Shown piece by piece: positions 1 to 9,704 of a stretch of 64,000 nt of DNA. Within the stretch, counting starts at the first letter, position 1; every line of letters begins with the position of its first letter. Origin of the DNA: Phormidium tenue FACHB-1052 (lineage in GTDB: Bacteria; Cyanobacteriota; Cyanobacteriia; Phormidesmidales; Phormidesmidaceae); NCBI RefSeq assembly GCF_014696675.1, contig NZ_JACJQN010000016.1:1-64000 (forward strand). The letters run 5' to 3'. The position numbers were made by a program, and so were the translations under genes. The notes under the pieces were generated by a model. It did no database searches. It worked only from the letters and a program-made list of their open reading frames with translations, and was not told the DNA's origin.

Positions 1-1
1 C

Positions 2-49
2 CAGGGGCAATCTGTGGCTGAGGTCCTGGAGGTGCTGATGCCTGCTTAG
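2..49 (+). CDS. possible 3' end of a gene entering from the left (partial)
   Basis: Fifteen sense codons ending in TAG give the tail QGQSVAEVLEVLMPA. Composition and codon choice look like a real helical C-terminus, and it reads toward the inverted repeat at 145-203. Nothing about function can be said, and the frame could be accidental because only 48 bases are visible. Confidence 0.3.
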   Translation, partial: QGQSVAEVLEVLMPA

Positions 50-144
50 ACTCGATAACTCTGCCCCGAAGTAGCCCTTCAGGCTAACCTTCCAAGTCGT
101 GAACAGACGGTTTTTTCAGAAACCTGAGGCTTTGAGCAAGAGAG

Positions 145-203
145 AAACCGGGTTTCTAAGGCTGACTTTTGATGGCTTTGACCATGCCCTAGAAACCCGG
201 TTT
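145..203. terminator. long hairpin built from AAACCGGGTTT repeat elements; possible bidirectional terminator
   Basis: The arms 145-162 and 186-203 pair at 17 of 18 positions around a 23-base loop. Each arm contains the near-palindrome AGAAACCGGGTTTCT or its complement. The hairpin lies between the end of the possible left-hand gene and the 3' end of the minus-strand nuclease gene at 211, so it could terminate both. It has no long T-run, so a role as repeat element rather than terminator is equally possible. A related copy occurs inside the NACHT gene at 31214-31224. Confidence 0.45.
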
Positions 204-210
204 GTAAGCG

Positions 211-2814
211 CTAGAACACGAAGTTCTCGGCGTTACCTAACTCAGCCGCATCGACTCCCTGGAAGGTGACGAAGTTGGTAAACTGGTTGCGCCTGACCAC
301 GCCCTCCAGCTCTAGCGAAAGCTGGGTGCGATCGCTGTTGCCCAGGCTGCGAATCTGCACCAATCCATCGACTAGCGGGTTGCTGCCGGTGTAGCCCACG
401 CTGGCCAATAGGTCGGTAAACACCAACCTATCGGTACCTACCTCAAAGTCAGTGATGGTGGCCCCAGTTTGATCGGTGCTGGTGTAGACGATGCGATCGC
501 GCCCGCCGCCTGTGGTAATTAGATCGGGGCCACCGCTGGCCAGGAAGATATCGCTGCGATTGCTGCCCGTCAGCACATCTCGCTGGGGTGTGCCCTCGAT
601 TACGTTTGGAGCCTCAATGGTAAATCGGGCCAGCACCGGGTCGTGGTCGCTGGCCTGGAGCGCCTCAGCAAACTCGGCGTTGACATGCACGGCGTCGTAT
701 TCCGCCGTGGCCGCCAGACTGTCGCTGACCAAAATGTGGTCGAGCGTTTGGGAATTGCCCTGAAAAATGTAGGAATAGCGCTCGTTGGGGTCTAGGCTGT
801 TGGTCAGATTCGTCAACCCAGCACTCTCTAGCCCCGTCACCGGAGAAACAAACTCAAACTCGTTCAGGTCGCCCAGCACTACCACATTGGCGCTGGGGTC
901 GCCACCCAGCAGGCCGCTAACGTAGTCCTGCACTGCTTCCGACTGAGCCTGGCGCTCGTCGAGGGAACCGTTGACCGTGGGGTCTTCCTGAAGTGCCTCA
1001 AAAGGCTGCTCAGTGCCGAGAATCGGCGCACTGCCGCCCTTTGACGAGAAGTGGTTGTTCACCAGGGTCACGGTTTCGCCGTTGAACTCAAAGTCGGCTA
1101 CCAGGGGCAGCCGGGCACCGGCAAAGGTTTCGCCCTGGGCCTGCCCGCCAATGGTGGCCACTGACCCCTCTACCAAATCAACTCGGCTGGGGTCGTAGAG
1201 GTAGGCGGTGCGAATGTTGGCTCCCGGCTGGCCACCGCTGGCGTTGTTGAGAATGAATGGGTTGTCAAGAAAAGCGTAGGTGGGGCCACCGGCAGCGGCG
1301 ATCGCCTCCACCAGAGTCTGCAAGGTCACATTCGCCGCCGTCACACCATCGTTGGCACTGCCCGAGTTGTCCTGCACCTCCTGCAGCGCAAGGATGTCGG
1401 GGGTGTTGAGGTTGTTGACGATCTGCTGGGCGATCGCCGCAAACTGCCCGTTGGCAATGTCGGCGTCACCATCGCCATCGTTGGGGTCGAGGTTGAGCAC
1501 GTTGTAGCTGGCCACGGTGAGCTGATCGTTGCCCCCCACCAGGGTGCTGACCTCTGGCGCTAGTTCGCCCCGCTGAATTTGGTCGGTGAAATCTTCCGTC
1601 GCCACAATCTGGAAATTGCCGAAGTCGTAGTTGACGACACCAGTAACATCGCCCAGGTTGTCGCCCACATTCACGTCGGGGAAGGCAAAGTCAAACACAC
1701 CGCTGTCAAACTGCACCTGCACCCGCTCGGGGTTAAAGTCGTCGGGGCTGAGGTTGAGGGTGCCGCGATCGCTCAAGCCCGTAGCCCCGGTGCCGTTGTC
1801 CACCACCCCAAAGATTTCGCCAAAGCCATTAGTGCCATTCACCACCCGCAGATCTTGGGCTGTCACCCGCATGCCCTCCAGCGACTCAAAGAAATCGATG
1901 CCGTCGGTGACCGGGTCAAAGCTGCCGAAGTCATCGTTGTCAATGTTTTCGGTGGGGGGCACGCGATCGCCCTGGCCCAAAACTACCGCCTCAGGCAGCT
2001 CATTGCCGGTGCTGAGAGTCGTAATAGTCAGGCTACCGCCTAGCTGGGTGGTAGACAGGTTGCGGGTAGACGCACCGCCAGGGGTAAATTCAGACACGGT
2101 GCCCGTAACCTGCAGCTCGTGGCCCACCGCCACGGTGGGGGCGCTGCCGGTGAAGACAAAAATCGCATCGGAGGTGGCAATGTTGCTGTCGCCCACAGCG
2201 TCTTGCAGGTAAAAACCGTTGGTATCCACGGCGGTGACAATACCCATGGTCGAGACCGCTTGGCCCACTAGCGCCGAGCTGTGCCCAGCCCCCTGGATGG
2301 TGTAAATTGCTGTCGGCTCTAGATCGCCGCCCCCATCACCGCCGCCGTTATTTGGGCTGTTGACCGCTCCTTTGGTGGCGGTCAGGGGGCCAGTCCAGAC
2401 CCCGTCGATCCGCTGCAACGATTGGCCAATGGGGGTGTCGCCATCTTCTGCCACGCCAATATCAACACTGGTAAGGCCATTGGCCGGGCCACCCACCGCA
2501 CTGAACGCCCCCTCATAGCTGAGGAATTCCAGCACAGTGCCCTCGGCATCGACTAGGGCCACCCCGTCGGGTGCCCCATTCTGAAGGCCGTTGCTGGGAA
2601 AATCGACCACAATTGTACCCCAACCATCGCTCTGGTTGGCCACCACACCGCTAAGGGCAACGGTGCCGTAGACTGTGCCGCCATTGCCGTTGTAGAGCAC
2701 TAGGCTGTAGCCGGCTAAATCGGTGCCCACGGGGGCCGCGATTTCGATAAATTCGCCGACGTCGGTGCCGGTATTGTCGTAATGCAGTTCGCTAATAAAA
2801 ACTGAAGTTGCCAT
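211..2814 (-). CDS. secreted LTD/endonuclease-exonuclease-phosphatase protein with RTX-like C-terminus
   Basis: Large extracellular nuclease or phosphatase-type protein of about 867 residues. Order of domains: lamin-tail-like domain at about 1-130 (typical opening ISELHYDNTGTDVGEFIEI), a Gly/Asp-rich spacer, an OB-fold-like region at about 170-420, and an endonuclease/exonuclease/phosphatase domain at about 432-728 with ASYNVLNL, LQEVQ, LGDLNEF and the terminal DHDP. The C-terminal 130 residues carry degenerate calcium-binding nonapeptides (GGPDLITTGGGRDRI) typical of type I secretion substrates. No N-terminal signal peptide is visible, in keeping with type I export. ATG at 2814 is preferred over a TTG at 2823. 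Substrate (DNA or phosphoester) is not decidable from sequence. It stands alone, and no transporter genes are adjacent. Confidence 0.88.
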   Translation of the reverse strand: MATSVFISELHYDNTGTDVGEFIEIAAPVGTDLAGYSLVLYNGNGGTVYGTVALSGVVANQSDGWGTIVVDFPSNGLQNGAPDGVALVDAEGTVLEFLSYEGAFSAVGGPANGLTSVDIGVAEDGDTPIGQSLQRIDGVWTGPLTATKGAVNSPNNGGGDGGGDLEPTAIYTIQGAGHSSALVGQAVSTMGIVTAVDTNGFYLQDAVGDSNIATSDAIFVFTGSAPTVAVGHELQVTGTVSEFTPGGASTRNLSTTQLGGSLTITTLSTGNELPEAVVLGQGDRVPPTENIDNDDFGSFDPVTDGIDFFESLEGMRVTAQDLRVVNGTNGFGEIFGVVDNGTGATGLSDRGTLNLSPDDFNPERVQVQFDSGVFDFAFPDVNVGDNLGDVTGVVNYDFGNFQIVATEDFTDQIQRGELAPEVSTLVGGNDQLTVASYNVLNLDPNDGDGDADIANGQFAAIAQQIVNNLNTPDILALQEVQDNSGSANDGVTAANVTLQTLVEAIAAAGGPTYAFLDNPFILNNASGGQPGANIRTAYLYDPSRVDLVEGSVATIGGQAQGETFAGARLPLVADFEFNGETVTLVNNHFSSKGGSAPILGTEQPFEALQEDPTVNGSLDERQAQSEAVQDYVSGLLGGDPSANVVVLGDLNEFEFVSPVTGLESAGLTNLTNSLDPNERYSYIFQGNSQTLDHILVSDSLAATAEYDAVHVNAEFAEALQASDHDPVLARFTIEAPNVIEGTPQRDVLTGSNRSDIFLASGGPDLITTGGGRDRIVYTSTDQTGATITDFEVGTDRLVFTDLLASVGYTGSNPLVDGLVQIRSLGNSDRTQLSLELEGVVRRNQFTNFVTFQGVDAAELGNAENFVF

Positions 2815-3309
2815 GAGAACCAATTACTCCCAAAAAACAGTTTTTAGCCGCACAAAATTAACCCCAAAAAATATGGAGTTTAGATCTTATGCAGGTTTCT
2901 ATGCCTTCCAAATCCTTGGGCGCTCTAGACAGCAGAGCGCGACAGACTGACCCGTAAAAGGCAGAATCAGGTCAGCCCAACAGTGAACTTCGTCCTAAGC
3001 AAAGTTTCAGCTAGCTATTCTCTAGGCAGGCATTGAGGCTCCAAAACTTGTTCCCAGAAACGTCATTAAGCGGGTCTGGAATGTCAGTGTTTTTACACAA
3101 ATAGACTATCAGAGGGGCAGCGGTAGTCGGTAAAGGGCTGTTTAAAAGTGCTTTAAGCTACCGGGTCTTTGCACAAGCTTTATATAGGTCTTGTCTTAAG
3201 GCCTGGCGCATCGCCCCTAACCGACGGTGGGGGGTGCCCTCGGCGCTTTAAAATAGAACGCTTGAGGGTGGGGAATTTTAGACGTCAAGCATCGCAGGAG
3301 AGCAGGCCC
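2815..3309. other. divergent intergenic region between the secreted nuclease and ttcA
   Basis: About 495 bases with no credible gene, presumably holding both promoters. A perfect 7-bp hairpin lies at 2920-2940 (GCGCTCT, 7-base loop, AGAGCGC). An open frame continues upstream of ttcA from 3169, but its translation does not resemble the family, so it was not used. No promoter could be assigned with confidence. Confidence 0.5.
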
Positions 3310-4236
3310 ATGGCCGGAGTTAAACAGCCTACTTCCAACAGCTTTAAGAAGCTCCAGGGGTTTTTGCGATCGCGCGTTGGCCAGGCAATCGCCGACTACG
3401 GCATGATTGGCGAGGGCGATCGCGTCATGGTCTGCGTCTCCGGCGGCAAAGATTCCCACACGCTGCTCGATATTCTGCGTCACCTTCAGCGCAGCGCCCC
3501 AATTCACTTCGACCTGCTAGCGGTGACTCTCGATCAGAAGCAGCCCGGCTTTCCTGCCGACGTGCTGCCGGAGTATTTTGAGGCGATCGGCGTGCCCTAC
3601 CGCATTGTCGAACAAGATACCTACAGCACCGTCAAGCGTGTGATCCCGGAAGGCAAAACCATGTGTAGCCTGTGCTCGCGCCTGCGCCGGGGCATTCTCT
3701 ACCGGGTCGCTGCCGAAGAAGGGGCCACCAAAATTGCCCTCGGCCACCACCGCGATGACATGATCGAGACTCTATTTTTGAATATGTTTCACGGCGGCAG
3801 GCTCAAGGCCATGCCCCCCAAACTGCTCACCGACGATCGCCGCCACATCGTCATTCGCCCCCTGGCCTACTGCCCTGAGGCCGACATTGCCCGCTACGCC
3901 CGCTACCGCGAGTTTCCGATCATTCCCTGCACGCTGTGCGGGTCGCAGGCCAATCTACAACGCGCCCAGCTAAAGGAAATGCTGCAAAGTTGGGAAAAAC
4001 AGTGGCCGGGCCGCACCGAAACCCTGTTTCGCAGCCTGCAAAACGTTGATCCGTCGCAGCTAGCTGACCCGACCCTATTCGACTTTGGCGGGTTAGAGTC
4101 AGCGCAGATGATTCCGCCTGACGATGGGGATGGGGATGCGATCGGCACTAACTTGGAGGCAGAATTTGACCCAGCCATGGCGCTCTTCGCCGATGGATTG
4201 CCGCTACCCATTGGCACTGGGGCGAGAGAACGCTGA
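3310..4236 (+). CDS. ttcA: tRNA 2-thiocytidine(32) synthetase TtcA
   Basis: ATP- and iron-sulfur-dependent enzyme that thiolates cytidine 32 of certain tRNAs, in the cytoplasm. The 308-residue protein has the PP-loop ATP pyrophosphatase signature SGGKDS at residues 44-49. It also has two CxxC motifs, CSLC at 119-122 and CTLC at 207-210, which in this family supply the cysteines for the [4Fe-4S] cluster, and the GHHRDD segment at about 145-150. Start: ATG 3310 follows AGGAG at 3296-3300 with a 9-base gap and gives the usual family length. An upstream extension to 3169 is open but unlike the family. The last 50 residues are acidic and poorly conserved. The gene converges on the DUF29 gene 10 bases away. 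Confidence 0.95.
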   Translation: MAGVKQPTSNSFKKLQGFLRSRVGQAIADYGMIGEGDRVMVCVSGGKDSHTLLDILRHLQRSAPIHFDLLAVTLDQKQPGFPADVLPEYFEAIGVPYRIVEQDTYSTVKRVIPEGKTMCSLCSRLRRGILYRVAAEEGATKIALGHHRDDMIETLFLNMFHGGRLKAMPPKLLTDDRRHIVIRPLAYCPEADIARYARYREFPIIPCTLCGSQANLQRAQLKEMLQSWEKQWPGRTETLFRSLQNVDPSQLADPTLFDFGGLESAQMIPPDDGDGDAIGTNLEAEFDPAMALFADGLPLPIGTGARER

Positions 4237-4246
4237 GACTTTTAGC

Positions 4247-4708
4247 CTACTTGGGCAGATACTTGCGATCGAGCACCTGCTCCTGGGTGAATGGACTCTC
4301 GATCGGAAAATTTTCCAGGCCAACCCCAGTTTCAGTGGCGGTTAGGTCACGAGCCTCCTGGTAGCAGTCGGCAAATATCTGCTCAAAATAGTGCGTCAAG
4401 CTAGGGCTAGTGCTCAAGGCTTCTTGTAACCGGCGACGATGCTCTTTGAGGGTAAACCGCCAGCTGTTGGAACGCTGTCCAGGCTGGTAGGTGTACTTGA
4501 GCAAATGCATCAGCACCACAATTAGGTTGCTGGTCAAGGCCTGTTTTTCGCTACGCCCCATATCGTTTAGTTCTTCGAGTAAGTTGGCAATATCTACCTC
4601 CGCAAGTCTACCCGCTTTAAGCAACTGGCCCGTAGTGTCGAGCCACAGAGCATAGTCTTGCTCATAGAGATTGGCGATCGCAGCCAGGGCAGCAGTTTGA
4701 GGCAGCAT
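4247..4708 (-). CDS. DUF29 family protein
   Basis: A 153-residue soluble protein matching the DUF29 family, which is strongly expanded in cyanobacteria and has no established function. Recognisable features are the N-terminal LYEQDYALWLDTTGQLLKAG segment, the EVDIANLLEELNDMGRSEK segment and the middle NLIVVLMHLLKYTYQP helix with the following W-R-T-I/L-type basic helix. Full length and intact. ATG 4708 is the natural start, without a clear Shine-Dalgarno sequence. It lies downstream of metH on the same strand and ends 10 bases from ttcA. Members often sit singly in cyanobacterial genomes, so no functional link to the neighbours is implied. Confidence 0.88.
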   Translation of the reverse strand: MLPQTAALAAIANLYEQDYALWLDTTGQLLKAGRLAEVDIANLLEELNDMGRSEKQALTSNLIVVLMHLLKYTYQPGQRSNSWRFTLKEHRRRLQEALSTSPSLTHYFEQIFADCYQEARDLTATETGVGLENFPIESPFTQEQVLDRKYLPK

Positions 4709-4793
4709 AGCGACAGTTGTAATAAACCTGCACTGTCATTGTAAGAGAGCGCAGAGGACGATGCGGAGAAAGCGAGATAGTTAACGGCCATCT

Positions 4794-7700
4794 TTAAGCA
4801 CTAAAGTACTTCGCCGCCGGGTGGTAGGCCACGATCGCCGTCGTTGACTGCTCAGGATGCAGTTGCTCGCTCTCATCAATGGTCAGGCCAATCTGCTCCG
4901 CCTTGAGCAACTCTAGCTGCACCGGCTGGTCAGCCATGTTAGGACAGGCCGGGTAGCCAAAGCTATAGCGCGACCCCTGGTAGCGCTGCTGCAACACCTC
5001 TCGCAGGGTAGCAGGCTCCAAATCGCCAAAGCCCAGTTCTTGACGAATGCGAGCGTGGCACCACTCCGCTAGAGCCTCCGCTATCTGCACCGACAGCCCA
5101 TAGTAGTAGAGGTAATCGGTATATCGATCGTCCTTAAAGAGGCTCTGGGCGAACTCCGTAGCCACTTCGCCCACCGTTACCGCCTGCATGGGGAAGACGT
5201 CAAACTCACCCGGCTTCGCCAGCTCCTTAAGCAAAAAGAAGTCGGCAATGCACAGCCGCCGCAGGGATTTTTGGCGAGGGAAGGTGAACGTCGCCACAGG
5301 CTCCGGGTGGCTGGCTGGGTGAGTGGGTGACTCCATCATCTTGGGATCATAGATGTGTAGGGAATTCCCTTCGGCTAGGCAGGGGAAGTAGCCGTAGACG
5401 ATGGCCGGATGCAATAGGTTTTCTGCCAGGATACGCGCTTTCCAGGTATCGAGAATCGGGTGAACCGTCTCTTGCAGGAAGGCGTCGTACGCTTCGCGCG
5501 ATTGCTCCTGGGATTTGCGAAATTGCCACTGGCCCACAAACAGCGCCTGGCGATCCAGATAGCCAAACACCTCTTCCAGGGAGATGTCGGCTGGCGTGAG
5601 CACCCGACTACCCCAAAAGGGCGGGGTGGGGCGGGGGATGGTGGGGTCTACGGCCTCGGAGCGAGTGGTGTCTTCGGGATTTTGGATTTTGGATTTTGGA
5701 TTTTGGATTTGCAGGGTATCTGTTTCCTCCTGGGAGGAGTCGAGGTGGGTCTGCTCTCCATTTTGAATTTCTAATTTTGCATTTTGAATTTCTTCCTCTT
5801 CATCCAAAAACCCGCTCACGTCATCCCAATTCCCTGCTGCCTTGGCGGGCATCAGCTTGTCCATAAAGTGTAGGTCAGAGAAGGCGTCTTTGCCGTAGAC
5901 GACCCTGCCCTTGTAGGTGTTCTGGCAGTCTTCGTGGACGAATTTGGGCGTCAGCGCCGCGCCGCCGAGGATGACAGGAACGGTGATGCCCTCCTGGTTA
6001 AAGGTCTCCAGGTTGTCTTTCATGAAGGCGGTCGATTTGACCAGCAGGCCGCTCATGGCGATGCAGTCGGCGTTGTGCTCTCGGTAGGCCTGGATGATCG
6101 CCTCGACGGGCTGTTTAATGCCCAGGTTGACCACCTTGTAGCCGTTGTTCGACAGGATGATATCGACCAGGTTTTTGCCGATGTCATGCACGTCGCCCTT
6201 GACCGTGGCGATGATGAAGGTGCCTTTGCCGGAGCCGTCGCTGTCGGCTTTTTCCATGTAGGGTTCGAGGTAGGCCACAGCGGCTTTCATGGTCTGGGCC
6301 GATTGCAGCACAAAGGGCAGCTGCATTTGCCCGGAGCCAAACAGTTCGCCCACTACCTTCATGCCGTCGAGCAAAAAGGTGTTGATGATTTCCAGCGGCG
6401 GGTAGGTTTCTAGCGCCTTGGCCAGGGCGTCGTCGAGGCCGATGCGCTCGCCGTCGATGATGTGCTGCTTGAGCTGCTCGTCAATGGGCAGGTCTTTGGC
6501 GATCGCCTCCTTTTTCTTCAGGCTCTTGCCCTCAAACAGGGTGGTGAGCTTGGTCAGCGGGTCATAGGAGACAATGTCGCCGTCGAATTCGCGGCGATCG
6601 TAGATCAGGTCGCGGCACACTTTTTGGTGGTCGGAGTCAATCTTCGCTAGAGGAAGGATTTTGGCGGCGCTGACGATCGCCCCATCCAGCCCCACTTGCA
6701 TCGCCTCGTGGAGAAACACCGAGTTGAGAGTGACGCGGGCCACCGGGCTGAGGCCAAAGGAGACATTCGACACCCCCAGCATGATGTGGCTGCCGGGCAG
6801 GTTTTCACGAATTAGTCGAATGGATTCAAGGGTTTCGCGCCCGTTGACCCGGTCTTCTTCAATACCGGTCGAGATCGGCAGAGCCAGCGTATCGAAGAAA
6901 ATTTCGTGGGCGGGAAGGCCATACTCCAACGCATCGCGGTAGGCCCGTTGGGCAATTTGAAACTTCTTCTCGGCACTGCGGGCCATGCCGTCTTCGTCAA
7001 TGGTGCCGACGACAATACCAGCGCCGTACTTCTTCGCCAGCTCTAGCACTTTAAAGAAGCGCTCGTCACCGTCTTCATAGTTGGTGGAGTTGAGAATGCA
7101 TTTGCCCCCAGCCACCTTGAGGCCCGCCTCCATTTTCTGCCACTCGGTGGAGTCGAGCATCAGCGGCAGGGTGACGTTGGTGACCAGCCGCGACACCAGC
7201 TCATGCATGTCGCGCTCACCGTCGCGACCCACATAGTCCACGTTCACGTCCAGGACGTGGGCACCCTCTTTAACCTGCTCCCTAGCCAAGGCCACCAGCC
7301 CATCCCAATCCTCCGCATTCAGCATCTCGCGGCATTTTTTAGATCCGCTGGCGTTGAGGCGTTCGCCCACAATCAAAAATGAGTTGTCCTGCTCGTAGGG
7401 CTGGGGGCTGTAGATGGAGGCGGCAGAGGGGGTGTAATTGAGCGCGGGGCGCGGGTCTGAATTTTGAATTTTGAGTTTTGAATTTTGAATTGACCGCACA
7501 GGTCTCTGCTTAGGCCGCAAATCCTTCGCCAGCTCTGCCAGTTGGGCAATGTGCTCAGGCCGGGTGCCGCAGCAGCCGCCGATTACCTGCACGCCGAGGT
7601 CTTCGATGAAGTGCATCAGCGACATCCGCAGCTCCATCGGGGTGAGGCGGTAGACGGCATTGCCGCCGACATTCTCGGGTAGGCCCGCGTTGGGGATGCA

Positions 7701-8453
7701 GGAGATCACAAAGGGCGACTGTTCGGCCAGGTGGCGCACGTGGTCTTTCATCAGGTCGGGGCCGGTGGCGCAGTTGAGGCCCAGAATGTCGATCGGGTAG
7801 GGTTCGAGGATTGCCAGGGCCGCCGCCATTTCGGTGCCGACGAGCATGGTGCCCTGCTGCTCCATGGTGACGGAGACCATTAGAGGCAGGCGGGTGCCGG
7901 TGGCGACAAAGGCTTCTTCAATGCCGTTGAGGGCGGCTTTGATTTGCAGCACGTCCTGGCAGGTTTCGACCAGCATCAGGTCTACACCGCCGTCGATTAG
8001 TCCTTTTGCCTGATCGACGTAGGAATCTTTGAGGGTGTCGAAGTCGATATGGCCGAGGGTAGGAAGTTTAGTCCCTGGCCCCATAGAACCGGCGACGAAG
8101 CGGGGTTTGTCAGGGGTGGAGTATTCATCTGCAACGCGGCGGGCCAGGACGGCAGCAGTTTTGTTGAGTTCGTAGGCTCTGTCAGCCAGGTCATACTCGG
8201 CCAGCACGATCGCAGTGCCGCCGAAGGTGTCGGTTTCAATCACGTCGGCCCCGGCTTCGAGGAATCCTCGGTGGACGGTCTCCACAGCCTTAGGGTTGGT
8301 GAACACCAGGTATTCATTGCAGCCTTCGTACTCGGGGCCGCCGAAGTCTTCCGCCGTCAGGTTTTGCACCTGGAGGTTGGTACCCATCGCGCCATCGAAG
8401 ACCATGACGGGGCGATCGGAGCTGTGGAGGCGATCGAGAAAGGCGCTAGACAT
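4794..8453 (-). CDS. metH: cobalamin-dependent methionine synthase
   Basis: Transfers the methyl group of 5-methyltetrahydrofolate to homocysteine through cobalamin. The 1219 residues contain all four modules. The homocysteine-methyltransferase domain covers about 1-320, with NCATGPD and the zinc-site [10 protein letters not shown]. The pterin-binding domain is about 350-620 ([13 protein letters not shown]). The cobalamin domain is about 640-880, with the lower axial ligand motif DVHDIGKN near 752-760. The AdoMet-binding reactivation domain is about 950-1219, with [11 protein letters not shown]. Odd: the two linkers carry repeat-encoded inserts ([11 protein letters not shown] near 321-332; [11 protein letters not shown] and [13 protein letters not shown] between about 887 and 925), described separately. 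ATG 8453 has no clear ribosome-binding site. It follows the Rieske gene by 100 bases on the same strand. Confidence 0.96.
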   Translation of the reverse strand: MSSAFLDRLHSSDRPVMVFDGAMGTNLQVQNLTAEDFGGPEYEGCNEYLVFTNPKAVETVHRGFLEAGADVIETDTFGGTAIVLAEYDLADRAYELNKTAAVLARRVADEYSTPDKPRFVAGSMGPGTKLPTLGHIDFDTLKDSYVDQAKGLIDGGVDLMLVETCQDVLQIKAALNGIEEAFVATGTRLPLMVSVTMEQQGTMLVGTEMAAALAILEPYPIDILGLNCATGPDLMKDHVRHLAEQSPFVISCIPNAGLPENVGGNAVYRLTPMELRMSLMHFIEDLGVQVIGGCCGTRPEHIAQLAELAKDLRPKQRPVRSIQNSKLKIQNSDPRPALNYTPSAASIYSPQPYEQDNSFLIVGERLNASGSKKCREMLNAEDWDGLVALAREQVKEGAHVLDVNVDYVGRDGERDMHELVSRLVTNVTLPLMLDSTEWQKMEAGLKVAGGKCILNSTNYEDGDERFFKVLELAKKYGAGIVVGTIDEDGMARSAEKKFQIAQRAYRDALEYGLPAHEIFFDTLALPISTGIEEDRVNGRETLESIRLIRENLPGSHIMLGVSNVSFGLSPVARVTLNSVFLHEAMQVGLDGAIVSAAKILPLAKIDSDHQKVCRDLIYDRREFDGDIVSYDPLTKLTTLFEGKSLKKKEAIAKDLPIDEQLKQHIIDGERIGLDDALAKALETYPPLEIINTFLLDGMKVVGELFGSGQMQLPFVLQSAQTMKAAVAYLEPYMEKADSDGSGKGTFIIATVKGDVHDIGKNLVDIILSNNGYKVVNLGIKQPVEAIIQAYREHNADCIAMSGLLVKSTAFMKDNLETFNQEGITVPVILGGAALTPKFVHEDCQNTYKGRVVYGKDAFSDLHFMDKLMPAKAAGNWDDVSGFLDEEEEIQNAKLEIQNGEQTHLDSSQEETDTLQIQNPKSKIQNPEDTTRSEAVDPTIPRPTPPFWGSRVLTPADISLEEVFGYLDRQALFVGQWQFRKSQEQSREAYDAFLQETVHPILDTWKARILAENLLHPAIVYGYFPCLAEGNSLHIYDPKMMESPTHPASHPEPVATFTFPRQKSLRRLCIADFFLLKELAKPGEFDVFPMQAVTVGEVATEFAQSLFKDDRYTDYLYYYGLSVQIAEALAEWCHARIRQELGFGDLEPATLREVLQQRYQGSRYSFGYPACPNMADQPVQLELLKAEQIGLTIDESEQLHPEQSTTAIVAYHPAAKYFSA
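5677..5791. repeat. AT-rich heptamer repeats inside the metH cobalamin/reactivation linker
   Basis: Positions 5677-5710 are almost five tandem copies of GGATTTT. Positions 5760-5791 contain looser ATTTTGAATT-type units. Both are read in frame on the minus strand and yield [11 protein letters not shown] and [14 protein letters not shown] peptides. They lie in the variable linker before the reactivation domain, where an insertion should be tolerated. They resemble the short tandem heptamer families known from filamentous cyanobacteria. Related units occur at 7459-7491 and in the intergenic region 36990-37055. Confidence 0.85.
7459..7491. repeat. ATTTTGA heptamer repeat inside the first metH linker
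   Basis: Four to five imperfect copies of the heptamer ATTTTGA, encoding [12 protein letters not shown] on the minus strand between the homocysteine-binding and folate-binding domains. The frame is preserved, and both flanking domains look intact. Confidence 0.85.
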
Positions 8454-8553
8454 GGGGCGTTAGAGGGGGATTGCGACAGAGATCACCTATTATCAACCAT
8501 TGCCCCCAAAGAACGCATCCGAAAGCTAGCTTCCCAGAACCACAGCGGATTCC

Positions 8554-9105
8554 CTAGCGCGGATCGATTGAGGGGGCTCGATCGACCAGGCGAATCTGGT
8601 TTTGTCGCTCGACCACGGTGACCAGCGGCAGCGGTTTGCGGGCTGGCCCTCGCAATACGCGCCCTTGGGCGTCAAACTTAGAGCCGTGACAGGGACAGGC
8701 AAAGCGGTTTTGGTCGGCCTGCCAGATCACAGCGCAGCCCCGATGGGGGCAGACGGGGCGCAGGCCATAGGGGGCGATCGCAGGCCCCTCCTGAATCACC
8801 AGATAGGTCACGTTGGGCAATCCCTGCACCGGCTGGGGAATTCCAGGCGTAGTAGTGGGTAAGAAGGCATCAACGGCGATCGCCTCACCCGCTGCATCCA
8901 GCGCCTGCACCCCCGGCAAATAGTCGAGGCAGCGAGAATTTTGCGGAAATGTTGAGCACAGCTCTTCAAGGTCTTGGGCCGCCGCTGGCTGGGGCCGTGA
9001 GAAAACCATAGCGATCGCCCCTAGACTGCCCCCAGCCATATACCTAAGCAGACTCCGCCGACTAGGGTGGCTGGGCTTGGACTGGGAATTTGAGGAATGG
9101 GTCAT
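8554..9105 (-). CDS. Tat-exported Rieske [2Fe-2S] protein
   Basis: About 183 residues. The N-terminus has a twin-arginine signal (SRRSLLRYMAGG) followed by a hydrophobic stretch ending near PAAAQ. The mature part ends in a Rieske domain with the paired cluster motifs CPHRGC and CPCHGS, in which two Cys and two His bind the [2Fe-2S] centre. It should therefore act as an electron carrier or dioxygenase-like subunit outside the cytoplasmic membrane or in the thylakoid lumen. It is shorter and more divergent than the PetC subunit of cytochrome b6f and lacks a neighbouring petA, so I do not call it petC. Start ATG 9105 is preferred to a TTG at 9126. It lies just upstream of metH. Confidence 0.85.
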   Translation of the reverse strand: MTHSSNSQSKPSHPSRRSLLRYMAGGSLGAIAMVFSRPQPAAAQDLEELCSTFPQNSRCLDYLPGVQALDAAGEAIAVDAFLPTTTPGIPQPVQGLPNVTYLVIQEGPAIAPYGLRPVCPHRGCAVIWQADQNRFACPCHGSKFDAQGRVLRGPARKPLPLVTVVERQNQIRLVDRAPSIDPR

Positions 9106-9344
9106 ATTGTCTAAATCGCCTATCAAATAGCCGTAGAAATCCTGAGAGCCAATCTATTCATCTAGAGCCAGGCTAACGAACAATTCTCCTCTCAGCCAAG
9201 GATGGGGCAAGATTGTGTGTGGCCAGAAAAGACAGATTAATGTTGTCTGGGCACAGCATGGCGAATAATTTGGGTTACACCCCCAGCCGAGGGTTTCTTA
9301 CTATATGCTTTGTCTGTAGTTATCTGGCATGATTGATCACCACA

Positions 9345-9704
9345 ATGGGCAGACTCTCCACCCACGTTCTTGACACAGCCCTGGGTAAGCCCGCCGCCTC
9401 GCTGCGGCTCACAGTCTGGGCCATTAACAATGAAGCCGACATCAAAACGGCGCTCAAAACCGTTGAAACCAACAGCGATGGCCGCACCGACGAGCCGCTG
9501 CTAGAGGGTGACGAGCTGCATAAAGGCACCTACGAAATCACCTTTGACGTGGCGGCCTATTTTGCCAAAACGAGTGCAGCGCTTTCTGAACCGCCATTTT
9601 TAGACCAAATACCCGTTCGATTCACGATCGCCGATCCTAGCGGCAATTTTCACGTGCCGCTGCTGGTGTCGCCCTGGTCCTACAGCACCTACCGGGGCAG
9701 CTAG
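9345..9704 (+). CDS. uraH: 5-hydroxyisourate hydrolase (transthyretin-like)
   Basis: Hydrolyses 5-hydroxyisourate in urate degradation. The 119-residue protein has the family hallmarks [14 protein letters not shown] at the N-terminus with the catalytic His, a DGRTDEPLL motif in the middle, and the closing tetrapeptide YRGS. ATG 9345 gives the standard length. A TTG 12 bases upstream (9333) is also in frame. No other urate-pathway gene is present in the window. The 3' end overlaps the convergent diguanylate cyclase gene by 4 bases. The 239 bases upstream, shared with the divergent Rieske gene, show no clear regulatory motif. Confidence 0.93.
   Translation: MGRLSTHVLDTALGKPAASLRLTVWAINNEADIKTALKTVETNSDGRTDEPLLEGDELHKGTYEITFDVAAYFAKTSAALSEPPFLDQIPVRFTIADPSGNFHVPLLVSPWSYSTYRGS

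Noticed and set aside
1579..2212. Overlapping plus-strand open frames of 154 and 193 codons
   Set aside because: Antisense to the OB-like region of the secreted nuclease; no start signals and no protein-like pattern.
3169..3309. N-terminal extension of ttcA
   Set aside because: Open in frame but unlike TtcA; a good ribosome-binding site precedes the ATG at 3310.
5677..5710. Tandem heptamers considered as a small CRISPR-like or satellite array
   Set aside because: Units are 7 bp without spacers and are read in frame in metH; no cas genes anywhere in the window.
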